Below the pieces are notes generated by a model, which was given only the letters and a program-made list of their open reading frames with translations, was not told where the DNA came from and did not search any database. DNA of 64,000 bases, from assembly GCA_934047225.1 (NCBI GenBank), contig CAKOHE010000044.1:783155-847154 (forward strand), in the 5' to 3' direction. Source of the DNA: Ypsolopha sequella (lineage: Eukaryota > Arthropoda > Insecta > Lepidoptera > Ypsolophidae). The position numbers were made by a program, and so were the translations under genes. Of this stretch, positions 25,001-36,196 are shown one piece after another (position 1 is the first letter of the stretch; each line of letters starts with the position of its first letter).

Positions 25001-25993
25001 ACTATGAAAGGCAAGTAGTAGTACAACAACGCTTTCAGGATGCTGTTGGGGCTGCCCCGCTTCTGTAGTGCATCGGGAATGTTTGCCGAAGGGAATCAAA
25101 ATGTATAGGGTACTTTCCGTTGACCTAGAACTATGAAAGGCAAGTATTAGTACAACAACGCTTTCAGGATGCTGTTGGGGCTGCCCCGCTTCTGTAGTGC
25201 ATCGGGAATGTTTGCCGAAGGGAATCAAAATGTATAGGGTACTTTCCGTTGACCTAGAACTATGAAAGGCAAGTATGAGTACAACAACGCTTTCAGGATG
25301 CTGTTGGGGCTGCCCCGCTTCTGTAGTGCATCGGGAATGTTTGCCGAAGGGAATCAAAATGTATAGGGTACTTTCCGTTGACCTAGAACTATGAAAGGCA
25401 AGTATTAGTACAACAACGCTTTCAGGATGCTGTTGGGGCTGCCCCGCTTCTGTAGTGCATCGGGAATGTTTGCCGAAGGGAATCAAAATGTATAGGGTAC
25501 TTTCCGTTGACCTAGAACTATGAAAGGCAAGTATGAGTACAACAACGCTTTCAGGATGCTGTTGGGGCTGCCCCGCTTCTGTAGTGCATCGGGAATGTTT
25601 GCCGAAGGGAATCAAAATGTATAGGGTACTTTCCGTTGACCTAGAACTATGAAAGGCAAGTATGAGTACAACAACGCTTTCAGGATGCTGTTGGGGCTGC
25701 CCCGCTTCTGTAGTGCATCGGGAATGTTTGCCGAAGGGAATCAAAATGTATAGGGTACTTTCCGTTGACCTAGAACTATGAAAGGCAAGTAGTAGTACAA
25801 CAACGCTTTCAGGATGCTGTTGGGGCTGCCCCGCTTCTGTAGTGCATCGGGAATGTTTGCCGAAGGGAATCAAAATGTATAGGGTACTTTCCGTTGACCT
25901 AGAACTATGAAAGGCAAGTAGTAGTACAACAACGCTTTCAGGATGCTGTTGGGGCTGCCCCGCTTCTGTAGTGCATCGGGAATGTTTGCCGAA
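19031..25993 (+). repeat. 129-bp satellite array, 54 near-identical units
   Basis: The unit starts AATCAAAATGTATAGGG and ends at TTTGCCGAAGGG, with a strict 129-bp period. Apart from one dinucleotide, the units I compared are essentially identical. The variable site (CAAGTA-nn-AGTAC) first appears at 19078 and last at 25915, exactly 53 periods apart. It takes three states: GT (11 units), TG and TT. The second half of the unit is a LINE reverse-transcriptase fragment (NNAFRMLLGLPRFCSASGMF), and the last unit runs straight on into the rest of that LINE. Because 129 is divisible by 3 and no minus-strand stop occurs, a 2301-codon frame is open, but it is a by-product. Confidence 0.97.
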
Positions 25994-26275
25994 GCATGCG
26001 TGGACGGATTTCCAGCCATATTGCGTAAGCGGGCTGCGTCGCTAATACGCAGAGTGCGGGCCAGCGACAACGGCATCCTGCAGGCGGTGGCGGACAGCTG
26101 CGACTGTCCTGTGTTGTGGCACTGCGTAAGTGTGGCCTGTGGTCAAATTTCAATTTAATTTTATTTTATTTTATTCTCTTTTACTAACATAATTTTTAAG
26201 ATAATTGTTACTAACACTTATGGATCATTGATATCTGAAATAAATGGAATATTATTATTATTATTATTATTATCT
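25930..26275 (+). pseudogene. LINE reverse-transcriptase C-terminal fragment (source of the satellite)
   Basis: The plus frame reads NNAFRMLLGLPRFCSASGMF, AEACVDGFPAILRKRAASLI, then RRVRASDNGILQAVADSCDC. This is the C-terminal region of a lepidopteran non-LTR reverse transcriptase. It is followed by AAATAAATGG and an (ATT)n tail at 26250-26273. The 5' part is lost into the satellite, whose units repeat its first 25 codons or so. Confidence 0.75.
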
Positions 26276-26530
26276 TATACTACGAATACAGGAAAACATC
26301 TAAAAACTATACATTTGTAATTTAATCATAAAAAAAAGTCTGAATTATTTATAAGTAGCTGTTGCCCACGTCTTCATCCGCGTGAATTTAGTATGTAATG
26401 CGTTTCATATTTTACAATGAAAGCTTTAACATCCCGCTAAATCCTGTTATGCGTACGGTTTTCTTTAAAAAATAAACCTCTTATACGTGTCTTATTTTTC
26501 TCAATATGATTTATGCGAAGTTGTAAGTAA

Positions 26531-26787
26531 TGGCGTGCACAGAACTTTTTACTGGAAAAGCAAGCAATTGGTCAAGAATAACAATAAAAAAAATATGAAA
26601 TAATTTAAATATCACTTTGAAAAAAAAAAGTTTGTATAGGAAATTTTCACTCTAGGGTAGACATTGTCTACCCTGGCGTCATACAAAAATTTTTTTTTCA
26701 AAGTGATATTTAAATTTTTTCATATTTTTTTTATTGTTGTTCTTGACCAATTGTTTGCTTTTCCAGCAAAAAGTTCTGTGCACGCCA
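26531..26787. mobile_element. Hairpin MITE, about 257 bp
   Basis: Near-perfect inverted arms begin TGGCGTGCACAGAACTTTTT, with the complement ending at 26787. They run about 110 bp each around an inner hairpin GGGTAGACATTGTCTACCC. There is no coding capacity. A possible short flanking match (GTAA) is too weak to assign a superfamily. Confidence 0.8.
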
Positions 26788-27002
26788 CTGTAAAAGTAAG
26801 TATATATATGTACCTATATAAGTTATACATAATATATAAGTTTATATATGCCCAGGGATTATGATTTTCCATATCAAAGTTTTTAACCAATTTCATCCCC
26901 ATTAGGGGATGGATAATTTTTGAAAACTTTCCTACATGTATCTCATTATACGTTTTAAGGAAAGAATATTTAAGCAAAGTTTTAAGTAGATACACTCAAG
27001 GG

Positions 27003-27245
27003 ATGCAATTTTCGATATATAACTTAACACGCTATTTTAAAACAAGGAAAAATGAACTAAAAAAAGCAAAAGGAATTCAAAAGCATGTAACTAAAACTGT
27101 GAAATTTAACGATTACTATAAAGTATTAAAGAAAAATGATGTAATAAGAAAAAATAATATTGTATTCAAATCTCTTAAACATGAAATTTTTACACAACAA
27201 CAAAACGTGTTATTTTAAAAGACAAAATGTCTACTTTATCATGGG
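27003..27245 (+). pseudogene. Polinton/Maverick-type DNA polymerase B, C-terminal tail remnant
   Basis: The frame reads TRYFKTRKNELKKAKGIQKH, VTKTVKFNDYYKVL, and SLKHEIFTQQQN before a stop at 27218. In a shifted frame just downstream comes DKMSTLSWGHW. From memory, the order KxKGI..V...IxFxDY, then HE(I/V)YT..(V)N, then DDKR..(S)TLAxGHY, is that of the C-terminal tail of type-B polymerases of Polinton/Maverick-like elements. Nothing of the exonuclease or palm domains is seen upstream, where a MITE and AT-rich DNA lie instead. It is a decayed fragment with at least one frameshift. Confidence 0.5.
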
Positions 27246-27284
27246 GTCACTGGAACTCTCTTTTTTAGTTTATCTACTGAAGCA

Positions 27285-27725
27285 ATGAGTGAAAGTTTCT
27301 TATTTGACTGTGTAGTGTTAATGCGGATTTATTCTCACACTAATAGTATAAAGATAAAAACAGGACTATGGGTTGAAGAAGATTTTAAGCCACAAGTTTA
27401 TATTTTCAACGAAAATGAATATTTCTTTTTATCCTTGGAAGAATGGTACCTCATTTACCAAGAATTTAAGGAACTGCAACTCTTCCATGTATCTGTAAAT
27501 AATACTTATGATAAGAACAAATTATTCCTTTTTGAACTAATGTATTGTGATAAACGTTGTTCCATAAATTTCATTAACATGGTTTTAGAGGCTTTGAATA
27601 CTTTTGCATTGTGTACTAATTTAAGATTAGCAGAACTTGTAGCAGATTACGCTATAGCCTGTAAGTTTATTGATAAGGTTGAAAGTACTTTAAGAATGAA
27701 AAGAATATCAATGGTTAATGGTTAA
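27285..27725 (+). CDS. Hypothetical 146-residue protein next to the polymerase remnant
   Basis: A complete frame (ATG at 27285, stop at 27723-27725) on the same strand as the polymerase tail and 40-70 bp after it. It encodes a mixed protein without signal peptide or membrane segment. Notable pieces are TGLWVEEDFKPQVYIFNENE and FFLSLEEWYLIYQEF. A short lysine/aromatic-rich protein of this style lies beside the polymerase in some Polinton-like elements as I recall, so a Polinton accessory gene is my inference; no catalytic motif is visible. Its integrity beside a broken polymerase is odd, and it may be chance preservation. Confidence 0.4.
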   Translation: MSESFLFDCVVLMRIYSHTNSIKIKTGLWVEEDFKPQVYIFNENEYFFLSLEEWYLIYQEFKELQLFHVSVNNTYDKNKLFLFELMYCDKRCSINFINMVLEALNTFALCTNLRLAELVADYAIACKFIDKVESTLRMKRISMVNG

Positions 27726-28084
27726 TGATCTTTATTCTCATAAGAACATAGTTCACTTAAAATGAGATTTTGCTTAGATAACATTTAGTTTGTTCTATGA
27801 TTTGTCGACAGTGTACATATGTTGGTAGGTAATATTTTACTTTAAAACACGTTTGTTGCAATGTAAGTTTATTAATCATTATTAATCATAAATTAGTAAT
27901 CATCATTACAAAACTTAATGTCTTCGTTAAACTGTCTGACCTCTCCTCGTATGTTAATTGAGCATGAAATTGTAAGTATAGGCAACGCATATTTTATTAA
28001 ATTTCTTTTGTAATCTCTTGTCTATCTTAGTAATAAAAAATTATGCATTTTTCATCCTTTTTTAAATAAAATAAAATTAATATC

Positions 28085-31000
28085 AGTCACAAATCATCAT
28101 CAAATATTCATAATTATCAGATAAATAGTGTCAGACTTCAAGAAGTGAATGAGATCCGTGATTTAGGTGTGATTTTAGACAGCAGACTAACATTTAAATC
28201 GCACATTGATAGCATTTCAAAAAAGTCTGCAAAGATGTTAGGGTTTGTTAAACGCAACAGCAGAGGGTTTCGTTCTTCTTGGACGAAAATACTCTTGTAC
28301 AACGCACTAGTACGAAGTCATCTTGAATACGCAAGTTCGGTTTGGAGTCCATTTTATGCTGTTGACTCACAACGTCTAGAAAGCATTCAGCGCTCGTTCA
28401 CGAGGTACCTTGCTTTCGTATCTCCTGGCAGAGCTGTCATATGGACCAAATAAAAAGTCCGTAAAAGACCGAAAACGTATAAAAAGTCCTAAATCATCAA
28501 ATAGGACTTTTTCAACCGTGAGCAGGTCCGCGGACCACGGACCGATCGGACTTTTTCGGGCTTCGGGTTAGTCCGTTCAGTCCGTTGGTCCGTTGCTGGT
28601 CCGTTGTGTGTAACGAAATGATTATGGATGGTTTTATGCAAGTATAGCATGACAAAATAATGTTATTCGAAGGATGTGATGACGAGTTGACGACTAAGAA
28701 TCGAAATATATGTTTTGCAGGTATGTATTCATTCATATTTTCTTCATATTGTCCATACTTAAATTTTTTGACTATATATAAAGCTACTACAAAACGGTAA
28801 CTCACTGACTGACTGACTGACATGGTTGTTTAGTTCGAAGGAGTCTTTTGACATGGTAGTAATGTATGAAAACAATGTCAGGTGTCTAATACTGAGTGGG
28901 AAAAAACCTTGACATTTGACATTTTTGGACATTTGACATGGTTTTTTGACCATATGTTTTGGCCATATCTTCGGAACGGAAGGTGGTACATCCCTAGGGG
29001 TCGGACCATAGGGTGCCAAAAAAGTTTTTTTTTTTTTTTTAATGTCAAAACTTTAACCGCCCGTATCTCCTAGACGGCTTGAGTTAGACCCATGATGATG
29101 GGTGTCTAAGAAAAGGTCTCGCCGAGATCTAGCCCCCCCCCCAGTGTCAAAACTTTAACGGCCCGTATCTCCCAAACGGCTGAAGCTAGACCCATGTTCA
29201 TGGTACTCTAAGAAAAGGGCCCGACTAGCTCTAACTGAAAATGAAAAAAAAAAAAAACGAAAAAGAAAAAAAAATTTTGTTAAAACTTTGATCGGCTGTA
29301 TCTCCCGAACCGTAAGTCCTAGCGAGTTGCGGTTTCGACTTAAGTGATCGGTTTGCCAAGGGCTTTCCGACCGCATAAAAAAATTTGACATTTGACAGGT
29401 TTTGACATTTTTTTGACAGGTCCAAAAAAGTGCTCCGATTCGCTTGAAACTCGGTATCAAGGGGCAAATGGGGTCGGTGATTACGAATTCATTGTTAAAT
29501 TTGACACTTTTTGACAACCGACAAGGATTTTGACACTTTTTTGAAAAAAATTTGATCGGACATTTCTTCGGATCTAATGGCGAGGCCGAAGGCCGAGCCT
29601 TCAAGTGTCTTTCTAGCGAGGCCGAAAAACGAGCATGTGAGGACGGAGAACACGCCAGCGAGGCCGAGTCCGATCAATTTTTTTTCAAAAAAGTGTCAAT
29701 ATCCTTGTCGGTTGTCAAAAAGTGTCAAATTTAACAATGAATTCGTAATCACCGACCCCACTTGCCCCTTGATATCGAGTTTCAAGCGAATCAGAGCACT
29801 TTTTTGGACCTGTCAAAAAAAAGGCAAAACCTATCAAATGTCAAATTTTTTTATGTAGTCAGGAAGTCCTCGGAAAACCAATCACTGAAGTCGAAACTGC
29901 AACTCGCTAGGACTTACGGTTCGTGAGATATAGCCGATCAAAGTTTTGGCAAAAATATTTTTCTTTTTTCGTTTTTTTTTTTTCATTTTCAGTTAGAGCT
30001 CGTCGAGCCCTTTTCTTAGAGTACTAGGTCTAGCTTCAGCCGTTTGGGAGATACGGGCCGTTAAAGTTTTGACACTGGGGGAGGCTAGATCTCGGCGAGA
30101 CCTTTTCTTAGACACCCATCAACATGGGTCTAACTCAAGCCGTGTAGGAGATACGGGCGGTTAAAGTTTTGACATTTAAAAAAAAAAAAAACTTTTTTGG
30201 CACCCTATGGTCCGACCCCTAGGGGTGTACCACCTTCCGTTCCGAAGATATAGCCAAAAAAATTTTTTTTCCAACATATAATCGCTTCTATGAAAAGCAA
30301 ATAAGGTTTTTGCCATTAGACTTATTGTGCTGGACGGAAATTAAAAAAAAGTTGCTAGCGTATGCCATCATCTTAATCGAAGTTTTCAGGTATTTCAATA
30401 TTATTCAATAAAATACACGAAATTTTTTCGACTATTTATCAAATTGTAGCACAGCATTTATTGCATAACTCTGTTGAAGTAATCTAACGGACTGTTTCGG
30501 ACCAACTCGGACCGGACCGGCTTTTTACCGAAATAGGGCTAGTCCGTTCGGTCCGCTGGAGTTTAGGGCTCACCATAAAAGTCCATCGGACCAGGTCCGA
30601 GTCCTATTTGAACGGACCAACTTAGGGCTTATATTTGGTCCATGTGACAGCTCTGTCTCCTGGTATGTCTCACAGACGTCCGTATGATGAACGGTTGAAA
30701 CAATTTAAAATGTTATCACTTCGTGACCGCAGAATTCTGCGTGATATGTCTTTTCTGCATAAAATTGCCAATGGAGTAGCTGAGTGCCCTTGTCTGTTGA
30801 ATAGGTTGTCTGTGTCGATCCCCTACAATATGCCACGAAAAGCCATTTCAAAGTTGTTTTCCTATCCAGCTTGTAAATCAAACCTTGGTCTTAACTCGCC
30901 TATGACAAGAATTATGAGAGAATACAATAGTTTGAACGTAACCATAACAGATCTAGATGTATTCCATCAATCTTTCTTTGTGTTTAAATATCATATAATA

Positions 31001-31325
31001 ATGTATTTTTGTAATCAGTAGGTAGTAGTTTTCAATTTGTTAATATTTAATTAGCTTCCTTAGGTTTAGGTTTAATTTAGTATATTTAGTGTTTAGTTAG
31101 GTAATCTTAGTTTGTAGTTTTTTTTTTTTAATTGTTTGTAACTATATAATTTTCCTATTTGTAGTGTGATGATTTACCCCTTTTTGTTTATAATTACTTG
31201 GCAAATGTTGTGTATACCTATAAGTGGCGCAAGTATCAGAATATTTATAAAAATGTAAGCTCTTTTAAGTGTAACAATACTTGTGCTGTTGGTGTACCTT
31301 TTTTAAATAAATAAATAAATAAATA
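28085..31325 (+). pseudogene. LINE (reverse-transcriptase C-terminal half), interrupted by a foldback transposon
   Basis: The first part (28085-28428) reads IHNYQINSVRLQEVNEIRDL, GVILDSRLTFKSHIDSI and LVRSHLEYASSVWSPFY, ending ...RYLAFVSPG. After the 28429-30655 insertion plus duplicated TCTCCTGG, the frame resumes at 30664 with MSHRRPYDERLKQFKMLSLR and DRRILRDMSFLHKIANG, to a stop near 31021. A 3' UTR with an (AAAT)n tail ends near 31325. The whole is the C-terminal half of a non-LTR reverse transcriptase, 5'-truncated before the catalytic motifs. Removing the insertion leaves one continuous frame across the joint. Confidence 0.85.
28429..30655. mobile_element. hAT-like non-autonomous foldback transposon, 2227 bp
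   Basis: The ends are CAGAGCTGTCATATGGACC and the complement of CAGAGCTGTCACATGGACC, flanked by an exact 8-bp duplication TCTCCTGG (28421-28428, 30656-30663). CAG-type ends with 8-bp duplications suggest the hAT superfamily. The interior is a very large imperfect palindrome: about 28957-29550 is answered by 29690-30256, for example CCTAGGGGTCGGACCATAGGG at 28994 and its complement at 30204. There is no transposase. The subterminal parts are rich in GGTCCG/CGGACC repeats. The short frames in it are artefacts of the palindrome. Confidence 0.85.
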
Positions 31326-31720
31326 TCGAATTACCTATGCGTTAAAACATTGATACATGTAAATAAAACAAAACGAGCTTGCTTGAACACAATTACACAA
31401 TGAACCCAAAACTTGTTCAAACATGATTTTGCTGAGTAAGATTCCAAGTATGAATTGCTGCAGCGCGCGACACATTGAATATTCACTCACTTGACAACTA
31501 GTCTTCAATCAGTGCGCGCGTGATTTTTACTATGGCCAACTTCACGCGACCTTCCATCCAACTTAACGCTTTTACACTTGGTATATCACTGTACTATAAA
31601 GTGGTTTTTAATTTAAATTATACGGTGAGAAGAGATGCTGTACCTATGATTATTGTGTTGATGGATGACCGATTGACCGTGTCCACGGATAATTATTATA
31701 CACCCTTCCTTCATACATAT
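31326..31720. other. No recognised feature
   Basis: AT-rich sequence between the LINE tail and the 148-bp repeat. A 67-codon frame at 31520-31723 (MIFTMANFTRPSIQ...) matches nothing I know. Confidence 0.5.
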
Positions 31721-32065
31721 TAAAAATAGCGTAAGTTCCTCAACTTTAAGCATTTACTCTTAAAGCACTAGCTATAGAATCCAAGTGACGACCAAAAGTG
31801 AAAAACAACGACAGTCACAAATTGATCAGAAGTTATGAGTCAAGTAGCATTTAACTTCTATTTAAAATTAAAAATAGCGTAAGTTCCTCAACTTTAAGCA
31901 TTTACTCTTAAAGCACTAGCTATAGAATCCAAGTGACGACCAAAAGTGAAAAACAACGACAGTCACAAATTGATCAGAAGTTATGAGTCAAGTAGCATTT
32001 AACTGCTATTTAAAATTAAAAATAGCGTAAGTTCCTCATTTTTAAGCATTTACTCTTAAGGGTCG
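31721..32065 (+). repeat. 148-bp tandem repeat, about 2.3 units
   Basis: Units start TAAAAATAGCGTAAGTTCC at 31721, 31869 and 32017 (period 148), with the third truncated. They contain AAGCACTAGCTATAGAATCC and GACCAAAAGTGAAAAACAAC. A further partial unit in the same orientation lies at 36197-36310, beyond the 8-mer array. Confidence 0.95.
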
Positions 32066-32815
32066 GTATAATGTCAGATGCACAATTTCAAATGAGCATA
32101 AAACATTGTGTAACTTGGTCAATCGGTTTAATAAAAATAATATAGATAATAGACTATAGGGCTGATATTCGTGCAGAAGCAAAAACGCAAAAGCTTTAAG
32201 TTCGCTCGATAGAAAAAAATTACGAAGTTACCTCTATATTTCATGTTTTTCGAGTGTTAAAGGACCTTTCTTAAAACAGTTTGCCTTGAAATTTGTATTA
32301 AAAATAAGAAAACAAATGACCCCGTATAATTGCACGGGGATTTTGAATAATTCTGTTTCGTTTTCATTTAATTTAACATCTAAGAATTGGCGCTTACGTC
32401 GATTTATTCTGAGACAAGGCGGCGACAAGATATCTCGGTCGCACGCGCTTTTTGTTCCATGCTTTGTTTCGTCACTCACCCGTCGGTCAGTTGTGATCGC
32501 TCCGTTGAGACGGGAGGGCTACGTTTTTGCGCTCTCGACGTCCTGGTTTCGTAATTTAAATAAATCTCGTAATTTGAAACATGGGAAATAAATGCAACCA
32601 ATGTAAAAAATGGAATAAAAATGTTTTACGAGTGAAAATAAAGCAGTGGATGAAAGTAATGCAAAGGTACGCCATTACTTAACAAAATAAGTAGATAGGT
32701 CATGTTTTATTAAAGATGTTGAACTAAAGGTTGTCTCAATGGACTAATGAATATCGCTATGTTTTTCGTCTGAGGTATTTTTTTTAGCTTACAATTTAAT
32801 ATCACAATAAATATG
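32066..32815. other. No recognised gene
   Basis: Mixed sequence with overlapping frames at 32234-32479 (minus) and 32286-32591 (plus) that I do not recognise. The segment 32385-32530 is more GC-rich (GGCGGCGACAAGATATC, GACGGGAGGGCTACG). Nothing else can be supported. Confidence 0.4.
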
Positions 32816-32915
32816 GTTGATGGATGTGGAAGAGGCGAAAGAGTTGTGTCTGGATCGTAGCAGATGGAAATCTGTAGTCTCTGCCTAGCTGCCTACCCCT
32901 CTGGGAGACTAACAA
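32815..32915 (-). repeat. Dispersed fragment shared with 16395 and 39803
   Basis: GTTGATGGATGTGGAAGAGG and CAGATGGAAATCTGTAGTC are reverse complements of the blocks at 16440-16500 and 39826-39892. It directly abuts the start of the 8-mer array. Confidence 0.6.
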
Positions 32916-32929
32916 AACCTTATCTCACT

Positions 32930-35885
32930 GTATCGACATATCGACGTATCGACGTATCGGCGTATCGACGTATCGACGTATCGGCGTATTGACGTATCGT
33001 TGTATCGACGTATCCCCGTATCGTCGTATCGACGTATCGGCGTATCGACGTATCCGCGTATCGACGTATCGTTGTATCGACGTATCGTTGTATCGACGTA
33101 TCGTCGTATCCTCGTATCGTCGTATCGACGTATCGACGTATCGTTGTATCGACGTATCCCCGTATCGACGTATCGACGTATCGACGTATCGGCGTATTGA
33201 CGTATCGTTGTATCGACGTATCCCCGTATCGACGTATTGTCGTATCGACGTATCGGCGTATCGACGTATCGGCGTATCGACGTATCGTTGTATCCCCGTA
33301 TCGACGTATCGTCGTATCGTTGTATCGACGTATCCCCGTATCGACGTATTGACGTATCGACGTATCGGCGTATCGACGTATCGTTGTATCGACGTATCCC
33401 CGTATCGACGTATCGGCGTATCGACGTATCGTTGTATCGACCTATCGTTGTATCGTCGTATCCTCGTATCGTCGTATCCTCGTATCGACGTATCGTCGTA
33501 TCGACGTATCGGCGTATCGACGTATCCTCGTATCGACGTATCGTCGTATCGACGTATTGCCGTATCGTCGTATCCCCGTATCGACGTATCATCGTATCGA
33601 CATATCGGCGTATCGACGTATCGGCGTATCGTTGTATCGACGTATCGTCGTATCGACGTATCGACGTATCGGCTTATCGACGTATCGTTGTATCGACGTA
33701 TCGTTGTATCGAAGTATCGTCGTATCGACGTATCGGCGTATCGACGTATCGACGTATCGGCGTATCGACGTATCGTTGTATCGACGTATCGTTGTATCGT
33801 CGTATCATCGTATCGTCGTATCCTCGTATCGACGTATCGTCGTATCGACGTATCGGCGTATCGACGTATCCTCGTATCGACGTATCGTCGTATCGACGTA
33901 TTGCCGTATCGTCGTATCGTCGTATCCCCGTATCGACGTATCATCGTATCGACATATCGGCGTATCGACGTATCGACGTATCGTTGTATCGACGTATCCC
34001 CGTATCGTCGTATCGACGTATCGGCGTTTCGACGTATCGGCGTATTGACGTATCGTTGTATCGACGTATCGTTGTATCGACGTATCGTCGTATCCTTGTA
34101 TCGTCGTATCGACGTATCGACGTATCGGCGTATCGACGTATCGTTGTATCGACGTATCCCCGTATCGACGTATCGACGTATCGGCGTATTGACGTATCGT
34201 TGTATCGACGTATCCCCGTATAGACGTATTGTCGTATCGACGTATCGGCGTATCTACGTATCGGCGTATCGACGTATCGTTGTATCCCCGTATCGACGTA
34301 TCGTCGTATCGACGTATCGTTGTATCGACGTATCGTTGTATCGTCGTATCATCGTATCGTCGTATCCTCGTATCGACGTATCGTCGTATCGACGTATCGG
34401 CGTATCGACGTATCCTCCTATCGACGTATCGTCGTATCGACGTATTGCCGTATCGTCGTATCGTCGTATCCCCGTATCGACGTATCGGCGTATCGACGTA
34501 TCGTTGTATCGACGTATCCCCGTATCGACGTATCGACGTATCGGCGTATTGACGTATCGTTGTATCGACGTATCCCCGTATAGACGTATTGTCGTATCGA
34601 CGTATCGGCGTATCTACGTATCGGCGTATCGACGTATCGTTGTATCCCCGTATCGACGTATCGGCGTATCGACGTATCGTTGTATCGACGTATCGTTGTA
34701 TCGTCGTATCATCGTATCGTCGTATCCTCGTATCGACGTATCGTCGTATCGACGTATCGGCGTATCGACGTATCCTCCTATCGACGTATCGTCGTATCGA
34801 CGTATTGCCGTATCGTCGTATCGTCGTATCCCCGTATCGACGTATCATCGTATCGACATATCGGCGTATCGACGTATCGGCGTATCGACGTATCGTTGTA
34901 TCGACGTATCGTTGTATCGACGTATCGTCGTATCCTTGTATCGTCGTATCGACGTATCGACGTATCGGCGTATCGACGTATCGTTGTATCGACGTATCCC
35001 CGTATCGACGTATCGGCGTATTGACGTATCGTTGTATCGACGTATCCCCGTATAGACGTATTGTCGTATCGACGTATCGGCGTATCGACGTATCGGCGTA
35101 TCGACGTATCGGCGTATCGACGTATCGTTGTATCCCCGTATCGACGTATCGTCGTATCGACGTATCGTTGTATCGACGTATCCCCGTATCGACGTATTGA
35201 CGTATCGACGTATCGGCGTATCGACGTATCGTTGTATCGACGTATCCCCGTATCGACGTATCGGCGTATCGACGTATCGTTGTATCGACGTATCGTTGTA
35301 TCGTCGTATCGTCGTATCCTCGTATCGACGTATCGTCGTATCGACGTATGGGCGTATCGACGTATCCTCGTATCGACGTATCGTCGTATCGACGTATTGC
35401 CGTATCGTCGTATCCCCGTATCGACGTATCATCGTATCGACATATCGGCGTATCGACGTATCGACGTATCGTTGTATCGACGTATCGACGTATCGGCTTA
35501 TCGACGTATCGTTGTATCGACGTATCGTTGTATCGACGTATCGTCGTATCGACGTATCGGCGTATCGACGTATCGGCGTATCGACGTATCGTTGTATCGA
35601 CGTATCCCCGTATCGACGTATCGTCGTATCGACGTATCGTTGTATCGACGTATCCCCGTATCGACGTATCGACGTATCGGCGTATCGACGTATCGTTGTA
35701 TCGACGTATCCCCGTATCGACGTATCGACGTATCGGTGTATTGACGTATCGTTGTATCGACGTATCCCCGTATCGACGTATCGTCGTATCGACGTATCGG
35801 CGTATCGACGTATCGGCGTATCGACGTATCGTTGTATCGACGTATCGTTGTATCGTCGTATCGACGTATCGTTGTATCATCATCG
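32930..35885 (+). repeat. 8-bp minisatellite array (GTATCGAC and variants), about 370 units
   Basis: A continuous run of GTATnnnn-type 8-mers. The main forms are GTATCGAC, GTATCGGC, GTATCGTT, GTATCGTC, GTATCCCC, GTATTGAC and GTATCCTC. Higher-order structure is visible: a stretch around 34201-34500 recurs 360 bp (45 units) later with a few changes (34201 and 34561 match for 60 bases, as do 34321 and 34681). Neither strand of the basic 8-mer contains a stop in any frame, so long arginine/tyrosine/isoleucine-rich frames (up to 688 and 726 codons) are open on both strands. They are not genes. Confidence 0.97.
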
Positions 35886-36196
35886 TTATCATTATCTTTG
35901 CAAGTATGACTTTCGAAAAATAAAATTTTGAAATATAAAAATTAGATGCAAACACAATTACGCAAAAAAATGCCATTGCGAACAAACCGTTTTGTCAACT
36001 GGGTTGAATTTTATACATCGTAGATGCATTATACTTATTATTGAAAACTAGCACGTGCACGGGTTAATGACCGCGGATCCACACCGCTCGTGGGAGCTAA
36101 GAAATAGCGCTCGCGGCCGGTGACGGCCGGTCGCGCAAACAGTTGAGGTGCGGGGATGCGGGGGCAAAATCACTAATTTGTCCAGGTTTATACGCA
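35886..36196. other. No recognised gene; short GC-rich patch at 36050-36150
   Basis: The sequence CGCTCGCGGCCGGTGACGGCCGG lies at about 36108-36130 in otherwise AT-rich DNA. No frame or family is recognised. Confidence 0.4.

Noticed and set aside
18968..25873. 2301-codon open frame on the minus strand
   Set aside because: It is produced by a 129-bp satellite whose length is divisible by three and lacks stops in this frame. The recognisable protein similarity (LINE RT) lies on the opposite strand, and nothing supports expression.
19031..25993. CRISPR-like array
   Set aside because: Units are contiguous and identical with no unique spacers, and the context is eukaryotic.
28512..29858. Multiple 60-149-codon frames in the foldback
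   Set aside because: They appear as mirror images in the two arms of a palindrome and contain homopolymer runs; they are shadows of repeats.
32909..35985. Several frames of 190-726 codons on both strands, rich in arginine, tyrosine and isoleucine
   Set aside because: The 8-mer array has no stop codon in any frame, so long frames are unavoidable. Their peptides are pure repeats.
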